Positions 25,304-34,453 of a DNA stretch of 64,000 bases are shown one piece after another. Below the pieces are notes generated by a model. That model did not search any database and was not told the DNA's origin. It saw only the letters and a program-made list of their open reading frames with translations. The stretch lies in the NCBI GenBank assembly GCA_040766135.1, contig JAXGRA010000003.1, forward strand, positions 133,288 to 197,287. Reading direction: 5' to 3'. Made by a program: the position numbers and the translations under genes. Each line of letters starts with the position of its first letter. The first letter of the stretch is position 1. This DNA is from JAGVSV01 sp040766135 (GTDB lineage: Bacteria; Bacillota; Clostridia; Christensenellales; Aristaeellaceae).

Positions 25304-27001
25304 ATGAAACGGATGATTGTAATCGCGCTGTTCGCCGTGATGCTGCTTGGATGTGTGTCCGGCGTTGCGGAATATCAGACGCTGCGGCCAGGCGCACGCG
25401 GGGAAGCCGTGGTGCAGCTGCAGCAGGCGCTGACGGCCCAGGGATACGCGCTGACCGCCGATGGCGTATATGGCCGCGCCACGCGCGCGGCGGTACTGAA
25501 CTATCAGCGCGCGCAGGGGTTGCGGCGCGATGGCATCGCCGGCCGCCAGACGCAGGCACGCCTGTACGCAGGGCAGGGCACGCCTGCCGCTTCTACAACT
25601 CCAGATGCGCCTGCCGCACAGCCCGCTGCCCCGGCACAACCGGCAACGACCAATTATGGCACCGTGCGCCCGGGCGCGCGCGGCCAGGCCGTTACCGCGC
25701 TGCAGCAGGCGCTGATCCGGCACGGATATAAATTGACCGCCGATGGTATCTATGGCCGCGCTACCCGGCAGGCCGTGCGTGCGTTCCAGCAAAAGCATAA
25801 GCTGAAGGTGGACGGCATCGTAGGCAGCCAAACCTGGGCGCTGTTGCTGGCGGACAGCACCGCGCCCGCTGACACCGCGCCACCCCAGGACGCTGCACCA
25901 TCTACCGACACCACACCGCCTGCTGCATCTGCCGATACCGCGCCGCTGCTGCCCGCAGCACCGGGCGCCGAGGCCTCCGTTGCGCGCACGCTAAGCCGCG
26001 GCAGCAAGTCCAAGCAGGTGCGCCTGCTGCAAGCCGCGCTGGGCAAGGCCGGGGTGGCCGCGCTGGCCACCGATGGCGATTATGGCAGAAAAACTGTGGG
26101 TGCCGTGCGCGCATTCCAGGGGCAATACGGCCTGATGCAAACAGGCTCGGCTGATCCCACCACGCTGGCGCTGGTGTATGCCAAATCCGGCACGCCCAGC
26201 GATGCGCTGCTGGCCACCGGCATCAACGCCACCGCCCGCACGGCCACCATCCGCAGCGGTGCCAGCAGTGCAGCCAGCGCCGTGCAAAATGTGCCCGCAG
26301 GCGCTGCTGTGACCATCCTGCGCAGCCAAAACGGTTGGTACCATGTATCCTACAAGCAGCGCAGTGGCTATCTGCCCGCTGATTCCGTGCGCATCATTGA
26401 CCGCCCGGCACCGCTTATCAACCTTTCGCGCGCGTATGGCGAGGGGGCCTATGCGCTGACCGGCGATAAAAAGGCCGACCTGCTGGGCGTTGCGTTTACG
26501 CAGTTGGGCTTTGCAGGCGGCAGTAGCAGCGTGCAGGTGCTGTCCGGCACCGGCCCCGGCGGCCCCTACTCCAAATACGGGGCGGCTTATAACGACCCCG
26601 GCGAATCGTACTGCTCTTACTTTGTGTCCTGGTCTGCGCGCAAGGCCGGCATTGATGCAAGCATCATCAACGACGCCCGCGATGTGGATGGCCTGTTCTA
26701 CGACGCACAGCACGCGTTTGTCTACTTCGGCACGCCCACACCCACCCAGGTGCAGGCGCAAAAGCTAAGCGCTGCCTGCCGTGTGGACAGGGCGTCCTAC
26801 ACCCCCGAGGCCGGCGACCTCATCTACCTGCGCTGGGACGGCGCGCGCGCCACCACCACGTTCTCGCACATTGGCATTGTGTATGATGTGGATGCCAATT
26901 ATGTCTACACGCTGGAAGGCGCTGCCGCCGGCCATGTGGACACCCGCATGTACAAGTTGACGGATTCCGACATTGTGGGGTACGCTAAGCCTAAATACTA
27001 A
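25304..27001 (+). CDS. Secreted cell-wall protein: three peptidoglycan-binding domains, SH3b and CHAP-like amidase
   Basis: A 565-residue export product with a signal sequence MKRMIVIALFAVMLLGCVSG; the LLGC could be a lipobox. Three PG_binding_1 repeats follow (about 28-90, 120-180, 225-290), two nearly identical (LTADGVYGRATRAAV and LTADGIYGRATRQAV), joined by Pro/Ala/Thr linkers. An SH3b-like module (NATARTATIRSG, NGWYHVSYKQRSGYLPADS) and a CHAP/NlpC-like domain with Cys in SYCSYFVSWSARKAG and His in FSHIGIVYDV end the protein. It probably cleaves peptidoglycan at the surface. Ribosome site GGGGAGGGATCGCC. Downstream oxidoreductase is 15 bases away. Confidence 0.9.
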   Translation: MKRMIVIALFAVMLLGCVSGVAEYQTLRPGARGEAVVQLQQALTAQGYALTADGVYGRATRAAVLNYQRAQGLRRDGIAGRQTQARLYAGQGTPAASTTPDAPAAQPAAPAQPATTNYGTVRPGARGQAVTALQQALIRHGYKLTADGIYGRATRQAVRAFQQKHKLKVDGIVGSQTWALLLADSTAPADTAPPQDAAPSTDTTPPAASADTAPLLPAAPGAEASVARTLSRGSKSKQVRLLQAALGKAGVAALATDGDYGRKTVGAVRAFQGQYGLMQTGSADPTTLALVYAKSGTPSDALLATGINATARTATIRSGASSAASAVQNVPAGAAVTILRSQNGWYHVSYKQRSGYLPADSVRIIDRPAPLINLSRAYGEGAYALTGDKKADLLGVAFTQLGFAGGSSSVQVLSGTGPGGPYSKYGAAYNDPGESYCSYFVSWSARKAGIDASIINDARDVDGLFYDAQHAFVYFGTPTPTQVQAQKLSAACRVDRASYTPEAGDLIYLRWDGARATTTFSHIGIVYDVDANYVYTLEGAAAGHVDTRMYKLTDSDIVGYAKPKY

Positions 27002-27016
27002 ATCTACGGAGGGAAC

Positions 27017-27859
27017 ATGTTTAAACTTGGCTTCATCGACTACTTCCTGGACGAATGGCACGCCAACCAATACCCCAACTGGATTAAGGAAGCATCGGGC
27101 GGGGACATGGCCGTCACGCATGCTTTTGGGCTGATCGACGGCCCGGGCGGCAAGCTGACCAGCGCAGCCTGGTGCGAAAAGCACGGCGTTGTGCACTGCA
27201 AAACCATAGAGGAACTGATCGCCGCCTGCGACGGGCTGATTGTGCTCTCGCCCGATAACCCGGAGATGCACCTGCAGCTGTGCGAAAAACCGCTGCAAAG
27301 CGGCAAGCCCACCTATGTGGACAAAACCTTCTCGCCCGATCTGGCCACGGCGCAGGCCATTTTTGACATTGCCGCGCAGCACAACACGCCCTGCTACTCC
27401 ACCAGCGCGCTGCGCTATGCCAGCGAATATCAGGGCATCGACACCGCCGCCATCACCGCCTTGCGCAGCTACGGGCCGGGCACGCTGGGCAACTACAGCG
27501 TGCACCAGTTAGAGCCCCTGTGCATGCTGATGCAGGCAGCGCCCGCGCGCGTGCTGTGCCTGACGGGCGACAAATGCGTCAGCATGCTGGTGCAGTTTGC
27601 CGATGGCCGCCACGCCACCGTCAGCAACTTTGAGCAGGGCAGCGGGTTCAAAATGGATATATGCACGGGCCAAGGCGTCACGGAATTAACGATACAGTCC
27701 GACTTCTTCAAGGAGTTCATTAAAGTGCTGGTGCAGTTTTTCCGCGACAGCAAGGTGTCCGTACCCCATGCCGACACGCTGCGCATCATGGCCCTGCGCG
27801 AAGCCGCGCTGCGCGCCGCGCAAACGCCGGGCCAGTGGGTGGAGGTACCGGGAAAATAA
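27017..27859 (+). CDS. Gfo/Idh/MocA family oxidoreductase
   Basis: A 280-residue sugar dehydrogenase-like protein. LGFIDYFLDEWHANQYPNW opens the nucleotide-binding half; IEELIAACDGLIVLSPDNPE and SGKPTYVDKTFSPD are the second and third conserved segments. The family EKP motif reads DKT here. The N-terminal G-x-G-x2-G is not clear, so coenzyme binding is uncertain. The last part (VPHADTLRIMALREAALRAA) is typical. It follows the cell-wall gene closely with ACGGAGGGAAC, but no functional link is apparent. Confidence 0.8.
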   Translation: MFKLGFIDYFLDEWHANQYPNWIKEASGGDMAVTHAFGLIDGPGGKLTSAAWCEKHGVVHCKTIEELIAACDGLIVLSPDNPEMHLQLCEKPLQSGKPTYVDKTFSPDLATAQAIFDIAAQHNTPCYSTSALRYASEYQGIDTAAITALRSYGPGTLGNYSVHQLEPLCMLMQAAPARVLCLTGDKCVSMLVQFADGRHATVSNFEQGSGFKMDICTGQGVTELTIQSDFFKEFIKVLVQFFRDSKVSVPHADTLRIMALREAALRAAQTPGQWVEVPGK

Positions 27860-27898
27860 GATCAAAGGTCATATAGATATCGGCTCAGAATGCCAAGA

Positions 27899-27931
27899 AA
27901 TACGCGTTTGTCAATTCGACAAGCGCGTATT
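27899..27931 (+). terminator. Hairpin, probable terminator
   Basis: AATACGCGTTTGTC (27899-27912) pairs with GACAAGCGCGTATT (27918-27931), one G-T pair, 5-base loop. The following T-tract is poor, so termination may be partial. Confidence 0.55.
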
Positions 27932-28037
27932 CATATTGCTCTGGCTCAATAAAAATGTAACGTTTTATTCGCACACTATGGTATGATGCAATCACAAATA
28001 CAAGCCATTATCCGGTTGCTTCAGGAGGGGGATACAT

Positions 28038-29321
28038 ATGACAAATCATAATCCAAGATACCCGCTAAACGCGGGGCAACTGACGCCCGATGGCATGCGC
28101 CTGCTGCATCAGGGGCAGCCGGTGCAGCTGCGCGGCATCAATCTGGTGGACAAGGGGCACAAAACTGCGGACGGATGGCGGTTTATTCCCCGCTGGCCGC
28201 AGCAATTGTGGCAGCGGTTTGCGCAGGGCGGCATGAACGTGGTGCGCTTGGGCGTTATCTGGGCGGCTATTGAACCTGCTCCGGGCGCATACGATAAAAA
28301 ATACCTTGACTTTATTGAACAACAGCTGGATCTGGCCGCGCAGGCCGGGATTGCGGTCATTTTGGACATGCACCAGGATCTGTATGCGCAGCGGTATGCC
28401 GATGGCGCGCCGGATTGGGCGGTGCTGACCGATACACCGTTTACTCCCACCGCGCTGTGGAGCGATGCCTATCTGACCTCCCAGGCCGTGCAGCAGTGCT
28501 GGGATGCGTTCTGGAGCGACCAGCCCGTCCCCCAAACCGGCATCGGCTTGCAGCAGCATTTTGCCGCCACCTGGCGCATGCTGGCGCAGTGCTTTGGCGG
28601 CCATCCGGCGCTGCTGGGCTATGACATCCTGAATGAGCCCGCGCCGGGCAGCGAGATACTGGAGATGTTTGCATTGCTGATGCACCATGCGCTGGCGGAT
28701 CTTTCGGGCAAGGAAAAGGATGCGCTGGGCATCGTTTCTGACGATGTTGCGGCCATGGCCGCCGTGTTTGCCGACCCTGTGCGCAAGCTGCGCTGGCTGG
28801 ACATCCTCAATGACAGCGCGCGCTATGAAAAAATCGGGCGCAGCAGCCAGGAGCCGGTCATGCGCTTTGAGCGTGAAACCTTAGGGCCGTTCTACAGCCG
28901 TGTGACCGCCGCCATCCGGCAGGAGGACAGCACCACATTTTTGCTGCGCGGGCACAATTACATCAGCAACATCGGCGTGCCGCCCGGCCTTGCCGCCATT
29001 ACCATTGACGGGCAGCAGGATGCCCGGCAGATATTTGCGCCGCACGGCTATGACCTGGTGGTGGACACGCCGGACGTGCCCCTGGCCAGCAACAGCCGCG
29101 CGCACAGCATCTTTGCCCGCCACCGTGAAACGCAGCAGGCTATCAACCTGCCCGCTATCGTGACCGAGTGGGGCGGGTTTGATGCATCGCCCGTGGCCTT
29201 TACACACGGGCAATACCTGATTGATTTGTTTGAAGGGTGGGGCTGGGGGCATACTTATTGGTGCTACACGGACGAATTTTTTGACGCCCCCATGGCGCAG
29301 GTGCTGGCTCAACTGTCCTAA
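28038..29321 (+). CDS. Glycoside hydrolase family 5 protein (endoglycosylceramidase-like)
   Basis: A 427-residue GH5 barrel. QLRGINLVDKG begins the fold, GMNVVRLGVIWAAIEPAPG is the strand-2 region typical of the endoglycosylceramidase branch, LLGYDILNEPAPG carries the acid/base Glu and AIVTEWGGFD the nucleophile Glu. There is no signal peptide, so it acts inside the cell on imported oligosaccharides or glycosides. GGAGGGGGATACAT precedes the ATG. The divergent AraC-type regulator gene converges on it from the other side; the TIM barrel and dehydrogenase genes downstream may use the released sugar. Confidence 0.85.
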   Translation: MTNHNPRYPLNAGQLTPDGMRLLHQGQPVQLRGINLVDKGHKTADGWRFIPRWPQQLWQRFAQGGMNVVRLGVIWAAIEPAPGAYDKKYLDFIEQQLDLAAQAGIAVILDMHQDLYAQRYADGAPDWAVLTDTPFTPTALWSDAYLTSQAVQQCWDAFWSDQPVPQTGIGLQQHFAATWRMLAQCFGGHPALLGYDILNEPAPGSEILEMFALLMHHALADLSGKEKDALGIVSDDVAAMAAVFADPVRKLRWLDILNDSARYEKIGRSSQEPVMRFERETLGPFYSRVTAAIRQEDSTTFLLRGHNYISNIGVPPGLAAITIDGQQDARQIFAPHGYDLVVDTPDVPLASNSRAHSIFARHRETQQAINLPAIVTEWGGFDASPVAFTHGQYLIDLFEGWGWGHTYWCYTDEFFDAPMAQVLAQLS

Positions 29322-29323
29322 TT

Positions 29324-30163
29324 TTACCGCAGCGCCCGGCGTACTTCGCTGGGCGGGGTGCCCATGCGCTTTTTGAATAAACGCGAAAAATACAGGGGGT
29401 CTGCATAGCCCACGGCGCGTGCCACCTGCGTGACGCTCATGTCGGTGCGGGTGAGCAGCTCCATTGCGCTGCGCATGCGCAGGCGGATCAGGTATTCCTT
29501 GGGCGGAATGCCTGTGCAGGCGCGGAACAGCGCGGAGTATCGGCTTACGCTCAAAAACTCCATGTTGGCCAGCTCTGTAAGCGTGATGGGGCCGCCATAG
29601 TTGGCTTCCATATGCGTCAGTGACCGGCGGATGGGTGCGGTGGCCGGGCGCACGTGCCGCCCCGCTACGGCGTGCCCCAGCGCCGAGAGCAGCACCAGCA
29701 GCCGCCCCGCGGCCTCCTCCTGCTGCCAGCCGTCCATCAGTATGAACGAATCCATCAGGCTTTGGAACGTCGCCGCCAGCGCTTCATCCAGCCCCACCGG
29801 CAGCAGTTGATCCATGCCGATGCCCGCGCGGCGGATGCATGCAGGCGCTGCGCTGCCGGTAAAATGCGTCCAGAAATAGACCAGTTCGCCTGAGCCATCA
29901 AACTCATAAAAATAAGCCCTGCCTGGCGGCAGGATGGCCAGATCGCCCGGGCGCATGTGCTGTTCTTGTCCGTTCAGGCGGATGCGCATGCTGCCGCGCG
30001 TGCAGTACAGCAGATAATAATCCTTGCGCCCCTGGGGACGGTCGGACGTGAACGGCGTGCGGAACACTACCCGGCCTGCGCAATTCACCACGAGCGCCCG
30101 GTCAGACACCGCTATGTTGCACTCGCTGTCGTTTTGGCGGTAGTAGCTCAAAGACCGTGCCAT
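29324..30163 (-). CDS. AraC-family transcriptional regulator
   Basis: A 279-residue regulator. The front half has a cupin-like ligand domain (MRIRLNGQEQHMRPGDLAIL, GRAYFYEFDGSGELVYFWTH). The C-terminal 100 residues hold two helix-turn-helix motifs: ITLTELANMEFLSVSRYSAL and MSVTQVARAVGYADPLYFSR, ending LFKKRMGTPPSEVRR. It is likely a sugar-responsive activator of the divergent genes at 30353-32276. GGGGGC precedes the ATG. It ends two bases from the GH5 gene. Confidence 0.9.
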   Translation of the reverse strand: MARSLSYYRQNDSECNIAVSDRALVVNCAGRVVFRTPFTSDRPQGRKDYYLLYCTRGSMRIRLNGQEQHMRPGDLAILPPGRAYFYEFDGSGELVYFWTHFTGSAAPACIRRAGIGMDQLLPVGLDEALAATFQSLMDSFILMDGWQQEEAAGRLLVLLSALGHAVAGRHVRPATAPIRRSLTHMEANYGGPITLTELANMEFLSVSRYSALFRACTGIPPKEYLIRLRMRSAMELLTRTDMSVTQVARAVGYADPLYFSRLFKKRMGTPPSEVRRALR

Positions 30164-30352
30164 GATGATGCCCCCTTTGGACGAACGTTGCTATTGTGCA
30201 TATCTTATCATTAGAACAGAGCAGGAATCAATCGATTTGTCCATGTTTGTGCGAGGAAAACACATGTACCCTTGCTGCGGACAACGCTATAGTGATTCCA
30301 CAGAAGACATAGTCAGGCGCGTATAACCGAAAAGAAAGATGAGGTGCAGATC

Positions 30353-31180
30353 ATGAAAAAATCCATCAACGCCTGGACCATCCCCGATTCCTTTACGTTT
30401 GAGCAGACGTTCGCCTGTGCCGCGAAGGCGGGTTTTGACGGCATTGAGCTGAACGTGGACGCCCCCGGACACTCCGCTCATTCGCTGACCATGCAGACCA
30501 CATCCGCAGAAACAAACGCCATCTTAGAACTGAGCAAAAAGTACGGCGTGGCTGTGTCCGGCATTTCTACGTCCCTGTGGGGTCACAGCCCCATCGGCGC
30601 GGTGGAGCCGGAAAAACGCAAACAGGGCTTTGAACTGCTCAAAAAGCAGGTGGGTTTCGCGCAGGCCTTCGGGTGCGATGGCGTGCTGGTTGTGCCCGGC
30701 GGCGTAAGCGACGAGCTGTCCATCCAGGCTGCTTGGGACAGCGCGCTGGATACCCTGCGCCAATGGCAAAGCTACATTGAGGACTGTGGTGTGCTGGTAG
30801 GCGTGGAGAACGTGTGGAATAACTTCTTCATCTCCCCGTTTGACATGGCCCGCTTTTTGGATGAACTGTCCATCCGCAACCTGGGTGCATATTTTGACGT
30901 AGGCAACGTGGCCATCTTCTCGCGTCCGGAGCACTGGATTGAGATTCTTGGCCACCGCATCCAAAAGATCCATGTCAAGGACTTCCTCAAGTCCGGTACG
31001 AACGCAGGCACGTTTGTGAACCTGATGGAGGGCAGCGTCAACTGGGACAAGGTGGTGTCCGCGCTGCGCGCCATTGGCTACAAAGGCTACCTGACGGCAG
31101 AGCTGGGGGCCATGGAAAAGGCCAATGACTACATGATGATGATTACCGAGCGCGCGTTGGATCATATCCTTTCGCTGTGA
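30353..31180 (+). CDS. Sugar phosphate isomerase/epimerase (TIM barrel)
   Basis: A 275-residue barrel of the AP-endonuclease-2 family. KAGFDGIELNVDAPG opens, GVLVGVENVWNNFF carries Glu, LGAYFDVGNVAIF Asp, KIHVKDFLKSG His and YLTAELGAM the last Glu, a complete metal-binding set. GAGGTGCAGATC precedes ATG 30353; an in-frame ATG at 30344 is upstream of the ribosome site. It is followed after 34 bases by an oxidoreductase gene, a pair often used for inositol or rare-sugar catabolism, presumably under the divergent AraC regulator. Confidence 0.88.
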   Translation: MKKSINAWTIPDSFTFEQTFACAAKAGFDGIELNVDAPGHSAHSLTMQTTSAETNAILELSKKYGVAVSGISTSLWGHSPIGAVEPEKRKQGFELLKKQVGFAQAFGCDGVLVVPGGVSDELSIQAAWDSALDTLRQWQSYIEDCGVLVGVENVWNNFFISPFDMARFLDELSIRNLGAYFDVGNVAIFSRPEHWIEILGHRIQKIHVKDFLKSGTNAGTFVNLMEGSVNWDKVVSALRAIGYKGYLTAELGAMEKANDYMMMITERALDHILSL

Positions 31181-31214
31181 TCAGGACATCCATTATTTTT
31201 TACGGAGGATCGCT

Positions 31215-32276
31215 ATGAAAAAGTTGGTTTTTGTGGGCTGCGGCGGCATCGCAGAGTATCACTTGGGCAACATGCTCGGCTACAAGGCGGATTTCCTGGA
31301 CAAGCACGGCATTGAGCTGGCAGGTTTTTGCGATATCATCCCCGAGCGGGCACAGGCGTTTGTGGACAAGGTGGGGGCGGGCAAGGCGTATACGGACTAC
31401 CGCACCATGTACGATGAAATACAGCCGGACATCGCTTTTATCTGCATCCCGCCATACTGCCATGGCGAACTGGACCTGGAAACCTTCCGCCGCGGCATCC
31501 ACGCCTATGTGGAAAAACCGGTGGCGCTGGACTTGGACCTGGCGGGGGAAATCTTAGACGTAATCCGCCGCAACAACGTGATCACCGCCGTAGGCTTTCA
31601 GTGCCGCTATGGCAGGGTATCCGATCTGGCCAGGCAGTTCTGCGCGGAGCACCGCGTTGCGTTTGTCGATATGACGCGCATGGGCGGCATCCCCGGCACG
31701 TTCTGGTGGCAGAAAAAAGAACTTTCCGGCGGGCAGATTGTGGAGCAGACCATCCACAACTTTGACATCGTGCGCTATGCATTGGGCGACCCTATCGAGG
31801 TGTGCACGTTTGGCACGCGCGGCTTTGTGGGCAACGTGCCGGATTATGACACCGAGGATCTGACTACCACCATCGTGCGCTTTGAAAACGGCGCGCTGGG
31901 CACGTTCTCCACCGGCTGCTATGCGGAAGGCCCCGGATGCTGCGAAAACAAGATCGTTTTCTCGGCCAAGGACTGCCGTCTGGACTATCACCTGATGGAC
32001 AAGGTTGTGCTGTATGACAGCAGCGCCAAGGAGGAGGAAGGAGCCTCCGTGGTCAAGGGCGATGGGCGCATGCGCGGCTCCAACAAAGGTGTGGTCACCA
32101 AGGGCGAGGGTGACACCGGCCCCATCGCGGAGCAGACCTTCCTGAAGGCCGTGCTTACGGGCGATCCCTCCCAAATTCGCTCCCCGTATTCCGACGGTAT
32201 CAAATCCCTGGCGTTCACGCTGGCCTGCAACGAGTCGATGGCCAAGGGCGGTGTCGTCCGGGTGCGCACTTTCTGA
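31215..32276 (+). CDS. Gfo/Idh/MocA family oxidoreductase
   Basis: A 353-residue sugar or inositol dehydrogenase. It has the NAD(P) fingerprint LVFVGCGGIAEYHLGNM, the EKP motif (YVEKPVALDLD) and the C-terminal alpha/beta domain. GGQIVEQTIHNFDIVRYALG supplies the catalytic Asp/His region. TACGGAGGATCGCT precedes the ATG. Cotranscribed with the preceding isomerase and ended by a clear terminator. Confidence 0.92.
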   Translation: MKKLVFVGCGGIAEYHLGNMLGYKADFLDKHGIELAGFCDIIPERAQAFVDKVGAGKAYTDYRTMYDEIQPDIAFICIPPYCHGELDLETFRRGIHAYVEKPVALDLDLAGEILDVIRRNNVITAVGFQCRYGRVSDLARQFCAEHRVAFVDMTRMGGIPGTFWWQKKELSGGQIVEQTIHNFDIVRYALGDPIEVCTFGTRGFVGNVPDYDTEDLTTTIVRFENGALGTFSTGCYAEGPGCCENKIVFSAKDCRLDYHLMDKVVLYDSSAKEEEGASVVKGDGRMRGSNKGVVTKGEGDTGPIAEQTFLKAVLTGDPSQIRSPYSDGIKSLAFTLACNESMAKGGVVRVRTF

Positions 32277-32338
32277 CCTTTGAGGCGTTCTGCAAAACGT
32301 GTTTTTGCCGGTTGCATAATCCCTTAGTAGGACATAAT

Positions 32339-32378
32339 GGAGCCTAAACCGTGGAAACACGGCAAGGGCTCCGTTTTT
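32339..32378 (+). terminator. Rho-independent terminator of the isomerase-dehydrogenase operon
   Basis: GGAGCC (32339-32344) with GGCTCC (32367-32372), an inner CCGTG-GAAA-CACGG stem, then GTTTTTG. Confidence 0.8.
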
Positions 32379-32491
32379 GTACACACTGGCTCAATGATGT
32401 TGATACTGCAATAGGAATCCGGGCATCCACACTTACTTCCATTTTTTATCTTCACTGTGGAACTTACTTGGCTGTGTCTGTTTAAATATCG

Positions 32492-33394
32492 CTATTTTCG
32501 CAACGCCTGCACCGCCCGGCGCACAAACCCCTGGTACGCGTCCAGCGCCTCACGCACAGCATCGGCCGGGGCGCCGGTTTCGTGCATCACGATGGCGGTT
32601 TTGACGTTTTGCCCGGCGGCCTCGTACAGCGCTTCGGCCTCGGGGCGCTCGATATGCAGCGCGTTTTGCACGATGCGGATGGCGCGGTCTTTCAGCTTGT
32701 TGTTGCTGGGCTTCATGTCCACCATCAGGTTGCCGTATACCTTGCCAAGCTGCACCATGGTCAGCGTGCTGATCATGTTCAGCGCCATTTTGGTGGCCGT
32801 CCCGGCCTTGAGCCGCGTGGAGCCTGATAAAATTTCAGGCCCGGTGGGCATTTCGATGGCGATATCGGCGTGTTGGGACAGCGTAGCGCCGGTGTTGCAG
32901 CTCATCGCGATGGTCAGCGCGCCCTGTGACCGCGCATAGTCCAGCGCGCCCACGCAGTAGGGCGCATAGCCGCTGGCGCTGATGCCCACCACGCAGTCCT
33001 TTTCTGTCAGCTCAATAGCACGCAAATTATTTTCGCCCAGCTCGGGCTTGTCCTCGGCGTTTTCAGTGGCATGGCGCAGCGCGCGGTCGCCGCCGGCGAT
33101 GAGGCCCACCACTAAGTTGCCGTCCACGCCAAAGGTGGGCGGACACTCCGATGCATCCAGCACGCCCAGCCGCCCGCTGGTGCCCGCGCCCATGTAAATC
33201 AACCGCCCGCCGACCTTGAGGCGCGCGGAAACGCCCTCCACGGCCTGCGCGATGGCGGGCAATGCTTGCTCTACGGCCTCGGCGACGGCGCGGTCAATCT
33301 GGTTCATCAGCGCGGCGGCCTGAAGCGGGGTCAGCGTGTCCAGCGCTAAGCTGTCGGGGTGTACCTGTTCGGTCTGCAGGCGGTCAAATTGCAT
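32492..33394 (-). CDS. murQ: N-acetylmuramic acid 6-phosphate etherase
   Basis: Cleaves the lactyl ether of MurNAc 6-phosphate to give GlcNAc 6-phosphate and lactate during cell-wall recycling. The 300-residue SIS-fold protein has the signature YMGAGTSGRLGVLDASECPP, then VGISASGYAPYCVGALDYAR and GTATKMALNMISTLTMVQLG. GGGAGGGCATATCG precedes the ATG. It is divergent from the kinase locus at 33490 by 95 bases, an arrangement that fits amino-sugar salvage. A MurNAc phosphotransferase component is not in the window. Confidence 0.96.
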   Translation of the reverse strand: MQFDRLQTEQVHPDSLALDTLTPLQAAALMNQIDRAVAEAVEQALPAIAQAVEGVSARLKVGGRLIYMGAGTSGRLGVLDASECPPTFGVDGNLVVGLIAGGDRALRHATENAEDKPELGENNLRAIELTEKDCVVGISASGYAPYCVGALDYARSQGALTIAMSCNTGATLSQHADIAIEMPTGPEILSGSTRLKAGTATKMALNMISTLTMVQLGKVYGNLMVDMKPSNNKLKDRAIRIVQNALHIERPEAEALYEAAGQNVKTAIVMHETGAPADAVREALDAYQGFVRRAVQALRK

Positions 33395-33489
33395 CGATAT
33401 GCCCTCCCATGCGCGTATTTATGGTATGATTATAGTATCGATTGATAAACATCACAACGCCGCACATGCGGCGCACAACGGGAGGAACC

Positions 33490-34418
33490 ATGCGGATTGT
33501 GGGTATTGACGGCGGCGGCACCAAAACCGACGGCGTGCTGTGCGATGAAACCGGGCGCGTGCTGCGCCGCGTGCGCGGCGGCCCTGGCAGCCCCACCAGC
33601 CAGCCCATGGCGCAGGCCGTACAGAACATCAATGCTGTGGTGCGCACGCTGATGCAGGGGGATGCGCCCATTGACGCGCTGTATGCCGGGCTGTCCGGCG
33701 GCTCGGTGGGCAACAACACCGAGGTCATGCACCGGGAGCTGAAGGCTGTTTTCCCGCAGGTGAAAAACTTAGGCAACCATACCGATGCCATCAACGCGCT
33801 GCGCAGCGCCATCCCGTCGGGTGACGCGCTGGTGGCCATCTGCGGCACGGGCTCCAGCGTGTTTGCCCAGGTGGGCGAGGAGCTGCACCAGGTGGGCGGC
33901 TGGGGGCATCTGGTGGGCGATGAAGGCAGCGGCTTTGACCTGGGGCGGCGCGCGCTGACTGCCGCACTGCGCGAGCTGGACGGCCGCGGCCCCTGCACCG
34001 CGCTGACCGCAGCCTGCCGCATCAGGTGCTGGGACAGCCCGTTACCATGGCTATCCCGGATTTGTATGTGGGCGGCCGTGCGCTGGTGGCTTCCTTGGCG
34101 TGGTGCTGCCTGAACAAAGCCGAGGCAGGCGATGCCATTGCCGTGCGCGAGCTTCAGCAAGCCCTGTCCGGCCTGGCCGAGCAGATCGTTGCCGCCGGGG
34201 CGCTTTTTGCCCACTGCGTGCAAGCCCGTGGCGCTGGCCGGCAGCGTGTGGCAAAACGACCTCTACACGCAACAGCATGCAGCGCGCCTTGTGGCGAAAA
34301 ACCTATGTTTTCCACACCACCGACCTGCCGCCGGTGTACGGCTCCTTCGCACAGGCCATGGGCCAGTTGGGGCTGGCCGTGACAGACGAGGTGGAAAAAA
34401 CGTTCCGCAGCACACTGA
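33490..34418 (+). pseudogene. BadF/BadG-type N-acetylhexosamine kinase, broken by several frameshifts
   Basis: Starts MRIVGIDGGGTKTDGVLCDE after GGGAGGAACC and shows ICGTGSSVF and GGWGHLVGDEGSGFDLGRRA, the pattern of GlcNAc kinases. The frame is lost near 34016-34020. The protein continues in another frame (QPVTMAIPDLYVGGRALVAS to AEQIVAAGALF), shifts at the T5 run 34204-34208 (PTACKPVALAGSVWQNDLY) and again at the A5 run 34297-34301 (TYVFHTTDLPPVYGSFAQAM). A further shift at A6 34395-34400 would give a natural stop at 34416-34418. Divergent from murQ. Either decay or base-call errors. Confidence 0.75.
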
Positions 34419-34453
34419 TCGTTCGCCTCATGGCGTATCAGGAGGAGGAAATT

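Noticed and set aside
27001..27016. Functional operon of cell-wall protein and dehydrogenase
   Set aside because: The genes are close but the predicted roles differ; closeness alone does not support a shared function.
34100..34453. Upstream extension of the first FAD oxidoreductase
   Set aside because: The extension is the tail of the broken kinase read in the same frame; a good ribosome site and ATG are present at 34454.
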